DNA from: Coniferiporia sulphurascens
Lineage: Eukaryota > Basidiomycota > Agaricomycetes > Hymenochaetales > Hymenochaetaceae
Assembly (NCBI GenBank): GCA_002794785.1
Contig: NBBA01000002.1
Span: 1,798,001-1,862,000, forward strand
DNA: 64,000 nucleotides
Direction: 5' to 3'
The translations under genes and the position numbers were made by a program. The notes under the pieces are model-generated. The model was given only the letters and a program-made list of their open reading frames with translations. It was not told the origin of the DNA and made no database searches. This document shows, piece after piece, positions 57,974 through 64,000 of this stretch (within the stretch, counting starts at the first letter, position 1; each line of letters begins with the position of its first letter).

Positions 57974-58335
57974 CGTTAGTCCTGATCATCCCGTGTCCCG
58001 CTTTAATATGACGCACTCTGCCATGTCCGAACACTTTGAGGACGCGAATCGTAGAAAGGAAGGTGAAAGAGCGGACGCGTCGAAACGTGACGCGATTGCC
58101 TGAGCCACGCTCAATAATTCCCACACTGCCGGAGGCTCCCACGTGATTATGTAATGGCACCTTGGGAATCTGGGAAGTTTATTCCGTCTGTCCCGGCGAT
58201 ATGCAGGACCTCGTTGCAAAAAAAAATCGATAGTGAAAAAGCCACGAACACTGCTACAGAGAGGAGGGAAGAAGGACACAAAAAGGGACGAAAATAACAT
58301 GGGTATACTCGGAAATCGTTGCGTTCTATGCATCA

Positions 58336-59751
58336 CTAGTTGACGCTCAACAAGGTTGGAGGTACCCTTAACTTATCAAAGCTCGCGGGGAACATCGGAC
58401 ACGCCGCCTCCCTGCTGTGAGAAATTTCCCTTTCAGCGCGGACGTGCAAAGTACCCATGCTCTGGCTCTGCGCGAGCGACGGAGCGTTATGCAATTTTGG
58501 CACAAGTGGCGATGATCTCGTCGGAACAGAGCCCTGGCTGTTCGTCCGCAAAAGAAGGGGCGGAGGAGCCTGGTCTGAATGTGATGGCGACGGCGACGGC
58601 GACGGCGACTGAGGCCTTGGTGGAGGAAAGGCAAGGGACGTAGACATGCGAAGACCGACAATGGCATCGATCATACTCATTGGATCTGCGCCGCCCTCCA
58701 CAAGCTCGGAAATATTGTCAAGCTGCACCGCGGGGGAAAACGGTACGGGATGTATTTCATCAATGTTGAGCATGTAATCGGCGCGCGCTCTGGCAGGAGG
58801 ATGAGAGAAATCTGCGTCGAGCTCGGGCGGAACGCCCAGCATGCCCTTCATGCGTTCCCAAAGCACCTCGCCTCTCGGGAGTATGGCACTCTGTAGCGAG
58901 CGCACCCACAGTAAATCGTTTACCTCTGCGCGGGTAACTTGCGACAGCCAATGTCTCAGATCAGCGAATGACCAGCTTTCGGGACATGACGCAAGGTCTG
59001 CCGATGATCGGGGATGGTTTTCGGCGGCCCGGGCGAAGGCCTGCGAGAACAATGCCATCAGTTTGGCATTTCCGCCGTTCGAAATGAGCGCCAGGACTTC
59101 GGAGGGACGGTCGACGAAGGGAAGATACACGTCTCCAGAAAGTTGAGTGAAAGAAACGGGGGACGCGTGACTCGCTCCCGTCATAATCGGACTAGAGGAG
59201 ACCTTGGCAAGTTCATATATTTGACCGGGCGAAAGACGCTGTTGGTATGAGCTGGTCGAAGAAGCCGTGGATGCAACAGAGCTGTTCCTCTTATGGTGGT
59301 CCCCCGGTGTCGGAGACTGGGGGCGTCCCGGATTCGCGAAGGAAGCGGATGCGAAGGACATCCGAGATGGGCTGGATGGCCTCGAACTGGACAAACCACG
59401 TGCGGGCAAGGTCGGTGATGGGTGCGAAAACGATACAGGCGCGAAGGACATTCGTGACGGGCTCGCCGGGCCCGGACTTGAGCGTCCCGTGGCCTGTCTG
59501 CTGTGGTGTTTCCGCCCATTAACAACCTGCTCCCCAGAAACGTCGGTCGACGGAGGTACGCGGACGACAGTCAGTCTGCTCAAGGCGCTGCGGGGTGGAG
59601 GGGTCGTGCACGTGGCGTGAGGGTCCTGTGCAGATACGGAGCCTCGACGAGCGGAGAGCTGCCTCTTGGGAGAGTGGGCATTGAAACTAGGGGCGTGCTC
59701 GCGGGTGGGGATGGGGATGACTATCGTTGAGTGCATGTGAGATGAAGGCAT
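58336..59751 (-). CDS. Unrecognised 471-residue Ser/Pro-rich protein (intronless)
   Basis: A single uninterrupted open frame in a window where most genes have many introns. The N-terminal 170 residues are Ser/Pro/Arg-rich and include two similar copies of SPSRMSFAxxSF. The centre (about 170-380) looks folded: GQIYELAKVSSSP, GDVYLPFVDRPSEVLALI, KLMALFSQAFARAAENH, SWSFADLRHWLSQVTRAEV, LWVRSLQSAILPRGEVLWER and MLNIDEIHPVP. The tail is again low complexity. I do not recognise the family; the globular part with several Trp residues is a good candidate for a fungal-specific conserved domain. Start MPSSHMHSTIV at 59751. Confidence 0.75.
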   Translation of the reverse strand: MPSSHMHSTIVIPIPTREHAPSFNAHSPKRQLSARRGSVSAQDPHATCTTPPPRSALSRLTVVRVPPSTDVSGEQVVNGRKHHSRQATGRSSPGPASPSRMSFAPVSFSHPSPTLPARGLSSSRPSSPSRMSFASASFANPGRPQSPTPGDHHKRNSSVASTASSTSSYQQRLSPGQIYELAKVSSSPIMTGASHASPVSFTQLSGDVYLPFVDRPSEVLALISNGGNAKLMALFSQAFARAAENHPRSSADLASCPESWSFADLRHWLSQVTRAEVNDLLWVRSLQSAILPRGEVLWERMKGMLGVPPELDADFSHPPARARADYMLNIDEIHPVPFSPAVQLDNISELVEGGADPMSMIDAIVGLRMSTSLAFPPPRPQSPSPSPSPSHSDQAPPPLLLRTNSQGSVPTRSSPLVPKLHNAPSLAQSQSMGTLHVRAEREISHSREAACPMFPASFDKLRVPPTLLSVN

Positions 59752-60415
59752 TTGGGAGAGGAGAAAACAGAATCGAAAAAGGAGGACGGACCGGGCTAGC
59801 AGAGAATAAATAGTGTTGAAGCCTGTAGGCTTGTTTCGGATCGACGCCGTGGAGAAAAAGAGGTAATTGAGAGGACGAGTCTGGGGTTGCCGACCCAGTG
59901 TTCTCTTCCGGGTTTCCAGAACGGCTCCAGTAAGGGCCCAGAATCTCTGAGACGGGTGTTTGCCAGCAGTTCGTGGTGCATCGATAGTCCCGGATCATTG
60001 GCACGTTTGCAGATGTTACGTGTTGCGCAGCATATTCGCTCCCACTTGCCAATTTTTACGAGCCTTTCGTACGTTGCTCGATCGTCAGCTGAATGGACTC
60101 GTGTTGATGCTAAACCTGGGAATACGTCTTCGGTTCGTTCTTGCGTGTTGCGAGTTTGCCCGATGGCACAGCGCGTTGTTAACGTTGCGATCGATGCCAT
60201 GTAAAACACCTTTTGAGACGCGTCCGTTACCGCGAACCAATCACAAGCCGCACTATATAAACTTTATATAAAATCTGTCAATACTGTATTGACTCCGGTG
60301 GTATCGATAAAACTACAAGCCAGAATCTCAAAGGGGTTCTTTGAATTATAATACGGGTTCTGATTCTTCAGCAAATAAATGGCAAAATTGGAGGCTGCGG
60401 CATTAGACGGCAGGT
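59752..60415. other. Intergenic: upstream of the Ser/Pro-rich gene, 3' flank of SFH5
   Basis: About 660 bases. Random short frames only; a TATATAAAC string near 60255 could be an AT-rich 3' or promoter element. No gene supported. Confidence 0.45.
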
Positions 60416-61596
60416 CTAAAACGCATCAGCTTCCCCTCCATACCGCTTAGGGAGCTCCTTGGCGTCGATGAAGGGCAGCAATTCCTTCTTGATGGTCTCT
60501 GGACCCGATCCAACTACACTCATCTTTGCCAGAGTCTGTGCGGAGACGAGCGGCTTGAAGAGCCAGAAGATCCACGTAAGGACCGCGGGAACGTTGACAA
60601 AGAATTTCTTATACTGGCGAAAAACCCTATTTCAGTCACGGCGCGGCTAAGAAACAAGGTTTGCAGGTTTGCGATCACTCACAAGGGTCTCCGGATAGTG
60701 GTCCTGGAGAAGGGGTGTGGTCTCAGAAGCCGCCTTCTTGGAGTTAGCATCCCGGCTAGTTAAGCCAACGCCTTCGTAATCTAGAACACGTGAAGCTCGT
60801 AAGCAATCCTTCGGGGCGAGGCAAAGAACGCACCGTGAACTTGGATCATCTGGTCTACGTTCTCGAAGTCGAGAAGGGCCATGCCTTTCTCCATGAGCGC
60901 GACGCGCCATCTAACGGAAAGTAAGTTCTTTGTCAATAACGTATTTTTACTATTTCCACCTGATAAAGCGATTGGTGTCTGCAAAGAGTGCCTTCAGGTC
61001 ATTCTTTCCACCATAAATGTTATAGCTGTGATAGACTTGTATCAGACATGGGTCTTTTTGTTAAAATAAACACGAGGTTCAGACTTTACGGGTCGCCCTC
61101 CCTTGTCCTTCCCGAATATATGACCTGCATTTCCGAAAACGTCTTGCGGGAATTCTTCGTTCGCAAGCTCGTCAATTTTGAAGTCGATGCGCCATTTCAA
61201 AGTATTCACAAGCATCTTCTTAGCGTCCTCTACGTTTAGCGCCCTTTCACAATCGCACGCTCCTTATTCCGTTCCTGGGCATATGTCATTCCAGAGCAAC
61301 TCACCTGGCCCTCAGGAATTTTATCAAGACTACGCTGGCGCGAGCGCTAGGTGTACCCTTCGCGTCAATAGAGACACCCCAGATTTCGACGGCTTCTGGT
61401 TTATTGTCCTTGTATACCTCCTCGACGATGCCTGGAAAAGCCGCCTGCGCCCAGATTCGTTTAGTGCTGGAATCAACTTGAGTTAACTGTCTTTCAAGAT
61501 AACACGCACTCTGAACTCTTGTAGCGCCTTCCATTCGGCTTCGGTGAATTTCTGAGTGAGGGCATTCTGTGGCTCCCCTTCGGCTATCTGTGACAT
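60416..61596 (-). CDS. SFH5: Phosphatidylinositol transfer protein Sfh5 (CRAL-TRIO, Sec14-like)
   Basis: Sec14-family lipid-exchange protein; yeast Sfh5 also binds haem. The start MSQIAEGEPQNALTQKFTEA at 61596 leads through KRIWAQAAFPGIV and IWGVSIDAKGTPSARASVVL to DAKKMLVNTLKWRIDFKIDE in the CRAL-TRIO N-terminal part. The lipid-binding core follows: RWRVALMEKGMALLDFENVD, QMIQVHDYEGVGLTSRDANS, FVNVPAVLTWIFWLFKPLVS and ELLPFIDAKELPKRYGGEAD, with the characteristic LPKRYGG near the C-terminus. Stop TAG at 60416. Several short introns. It is divergent from PAF1 (about 400 bases between starts). Confidence 0.92.
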
Positions 61597-61998
61597 TGCG
61601 TGAAGGTCGGACGTAAAGTGAGAAGGTGGTAGTTGCTGCGTAAGTGGTACTTATATGTAGTAGCACCACCGCATCGCGAAATTCTCCGTAACGCGTTCCC
61701 ACGGTTTCCAGTACATGCGTAGGGAATGCATGTACATGGTTAGTCTACTAGGTACGCGGAATGAAAGAATGGACTGTTCATGTGGGCATTAATATTGCGA
61801 GCCAGTTGAAAGCAAGCGCATTTCAAGGTGACTCGCCAGAATTTACGCATTGGATCGGCATAAAGTGCGGAGCAGCTTATCAGATATGATATATACACCT
61901 CTTTGGGCGTGATAGCCACGTGGCTCTGAAAGTGCCGCCGCCACTGTGGCACGGTGCTCAACATCGGCTGGAGTCCTGCTCAACAGCGTCAAGCAGAT
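61597..61998. promoter_or_regulatory. Divergent promoter of SFH5 and PAF1
   Basis: About 400 bases. It contains an inverted repeat GTACATGC-N9-GCATGTAC at 61711-61735 and a CACGTG E-box near 61918. Confidence 0.5.
61711..61735. promoter_or_regulatory. Inverted repeat GTACATGC-N9-GCATGTAC
   Basis: Perfect 8-base arms at 61711-61718 and 61728-61735 within the SFH5/PAF1 divergent promoter. Possible dimeric factor site; inferred. Confidence 0.35.
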
Positions 61999-63594
61999 AT
62001 GTCGGTCAAGAAAAGGTACGTTGTTCGTCATGCTCAGCGCAGTACTCTTAGCTTATCACTATCCCAAACAGCAAACTTGATCTTCTCCACAAGGTCCGGT
62101 TCCAGAACCCGCTACCTCCACCACCATTCCCGCCCAAGCTTTTGAACATACCGACAAAACCGACGCGCTATGCTGGACCGGATTTCACCGCATCATTGGC
62201 AAGCGAAACGCCGTTGCCAATGGTTGTCGATGCGGAGCTGGGAATGCCCCTCGACCTGAGTTTCTTCGACTGCCTGTGGGCGGAGGATGGGGACGACTCA
62301 CGTCCGTAGACCAGACTTTGCTCTGTATCAAAAGTTTTACTGACCGGATACTGTTAGAACTCAACCCGGACCCGACCGCACTACCCCCTGTAGACCCAAA
62401 GGACGCGTTCATGCTAGGAGACGTTCCGGTGCATTCTTCAGTGAATGGCACCTATTCATCAGGAGCCGCACCTCCAACGCCTCAAGTGTCATGGCTACGA
62501 AAAACAGAATACATCAGCAGCACTGTCAGTAGAACCCCGACAAGCAGCCATGACTCGTGCGTCTGGCCTTTCCTTAACTCTTTTGTCGAATTAACCACAG
62601 CTTTCTTTTGGACATACAGGAGGCGTACAACAGAAGACACGCCAGTCGTGGATATTTCGCGGAATGCGCAAATCCGCGATATACAAGCCTCCTTCTCTCA
62701 ATCCGAAAAGTCAGTTGACTTGACCACAATGAAGCACCCCAACAAGCCCGGCGTCACTGCCGTGGAGTCATATGAAGTTCTTCCGGACACGGACATCTGG
62801 GCCAATGCATACGACTTGTTTAGGTTCTCCGAACGTCCAGGGGAGCGTTCCACAGATGTGAGAACCGTCATTTGACATTGCCGTTAGCATACACTAACTA
62901 TTTTATTTCTCATTAGGTGCCCGATCCTCGCTTGGATTGTGCCATCCTCAGACCTATGGAATCGGACGGAGACCACTTCCTGGCTTATTATTTACCAAAG
63001 GAGGACGAAGTGGCAGAGAACTTCGTTGAGAGGCGTAGGAATGGTGAAGGCGTTGAGGTAATCCTAATCCCTTGATGCTCAGACTCTGAATTACTGAGAA
63101 ATCTCTAAAGGAGGTGATTTTCTCGTTTGTGCGAGACTACGAGACAGTCAAGATCGAACAAGATGTTCCAAACGAGTTCCTACTTACTCTGGATGATGGC
63201 GATGGGGACGAGTCTCCCTCGATAGAACCAACCAGACGAAGAGGCAAGGGCGCTTATTACAAGAACATCGAGCGGAAAATCGTACTCAAGAAAAAACGCG
63301 CAAATGTATGCTTGCATCTTGTTCATTTGCTGGCCCTGTTATTGATCAACATTTTCCGCTCAGCAATGGGATACGTACACAGACAAATGGGATGCAATCA
63401 ATTTGTCACTTGCACCTTTCAGCACGGAAGAGTTGGAAGAGCGCGAAGAGGCATTTGCAGAGGTTGTTGACCCACTGTACATGTTTTCGCGTGCCGATGC
63501 AGATGCAGATGGCGAGGTAGACGATATGGAAGTGAATGTCGATAATGGACCTGAAGGGATAAATGGACATGGAGAAGCAACCAGCGAACAATAG
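61999..63594 (+). CDS. PAF1: RNA polymerase II-associated factor Paf1
   Basis: Scaffold subunit of the Paf1 complex, which travels with RNA polymerase II and supports histone H2B ubiquitination and H3 methylation. The start MSVKKS joins by splicing to KLDLLHKVRFQNPLPPPPFP, then PTKPTRYAGPDFTASLASE and MVVDAELGMPLDLSFFDCLW, all family hallmarks. Next are ALPPVDPKDAFMLGD, VSWLRKTEYIS, RRTTEDTPVVDISRNAQI, PGVTAVESYEVLPDTDIWAN, LRPMESDGDHFLAYYLPKED and SFVRDYETVKIE. Later exons give the basic KGAYYKNIERKIVLKKKRA, and WDAINLSLAPFSTEELEERE. The C-terminus is acidic, Asp-rich and ends EATSEQ with TAG at 63592-63594. About 440 residues, typical. Confidence 0.94.
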
Positions 63595-64000
63595 CTGTTC
63601 CGAGATTGGCTTCATGATGGGTCTCCCGCTTCTCGACTTATTCGTTTGACATACTGCTTTCTCTCGTAAATATCCTACTGCCCGATTCTTGGTATACTGA
63701 GCCAGTAACCGAGTCAGCATTACCGTATGCATAGTATTACTATCAGTTTCTTCTAAATTCCTCAGCGCCGTCGATCATCACGTGCGGGCCGCGGTAAACA
63801 TCTTTTCAAAATTTCATTGAATTACTCTGGTACTGGTCTTCTCTCTAACCTGGTGTGCGCATCCGTGAAGTTGAAGGTAGATGTGCCCGCGTTATTGAAG
63901 CTATCGGCGCTTTGAAAAAGCATGAACTGGATCACTTATTTCCTCCCAGCTTCTCAGCCCGATTTCTTGCGTGTCGATTGTCTCTCTGAGTCACCAGTCC
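63595..64000. other. 3' flank of PAF1 to the window edge
   Basis: About 400 bases, no coding frame supported; may contain the start or end of a neighbouring gene beyond the window. Confidence 0.4.

Noticed and set aside
1..64000. Transposons, terminal repeats, target-site duplications or a biosynthetic gene cluster
   Set aside because: No transposase, reverse transcriptase, long repeats or grouped secondary-metabolism genes were seen; the named genes are mostly conserved housekeeping functions.

Overview
The window looks like nuclear DNA of a filamentous basidiomycete fungus, probably an agaricomycete. Nearly every gene is broken by many short spliceosomal introns, usually about 50-60 bases, with GT..AG ends and CTNA-type branch points. 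The recognisable proteins are fungal: an APSES/Mbp1 cell-cycle factor, O-mannosyltransferase Pmt4, sterol reductase Erg4, a TRP channel of the Yvc1 type, and a Cdc7/SepH-type kinase. I found 22 protein genes, one of them partial. I saw no tRNA or rRNA gene, transposon, CRISPR array or virus-like sequence.

Layout: end of an unknown gene (1-63); dihydroxyacetone kinase (-); vacuolar fusion factor Ccz1 (-); a DUSP-type ubiquitin protease (+); ribosomal protein eL43 (+); Pmt4 (-); U4/U6 snRNP protein Prp4 (+); Mbp1 (-); a 3.2 kb gene-free stretch; a 2058-residue kinase (+) joining a calponin-homology domain, a Cdc7-like kinase domain, a C1 zinc domain and a C-terminal CaaX box; two unrecognised minus-strand genes; Bye1 (+, PHD-TFIIS-SPOC); Yvc1-like channel (-); sorting nexin Mvp1 (+); Erg4 (-); a gene with a fungal MLKL-like four-helix N-terminal domain (-); AP180/Yap1801 clathrin adaptor (+); Pro2 (+); NASP/Sim3 histone chaperone (-); an unrecognised Ser/Pro-rich protein (-); Sfh5 (-); Paf1 (+).

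These are mostly housekeeping genes placed by ordinary chromosomal order rather than a pathway cluster. Several share themes: endomembrane traffic (Ccz1, Mvp1, AP180, Sfh5, Yvc1), RNA polymerase II transcription and chromatin (Bye1, Paf1, NASP, Mbp1) and ER biosynthesis (Pmt4, Erg4). Roughly 16-33 kb is visibly GC-rich with C-ending codons; 38-51 kb is AT-richer.

Most worth a second look: the kinase architecture with its predicted prenylated tail; three GC-AG introns with an identical GCAAGT donor; two consecutive micro-exons of 9 and 10 bases in the channel gene; a 516-base intron in BYE1 holding a strong hairpin; a 34-base near-perfect palindrome upstream of PRO2; and the MLKL-like gene. 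Exon boundaries were worked out by hand from reading frame and splice signals; boundaries not stated are approximate.
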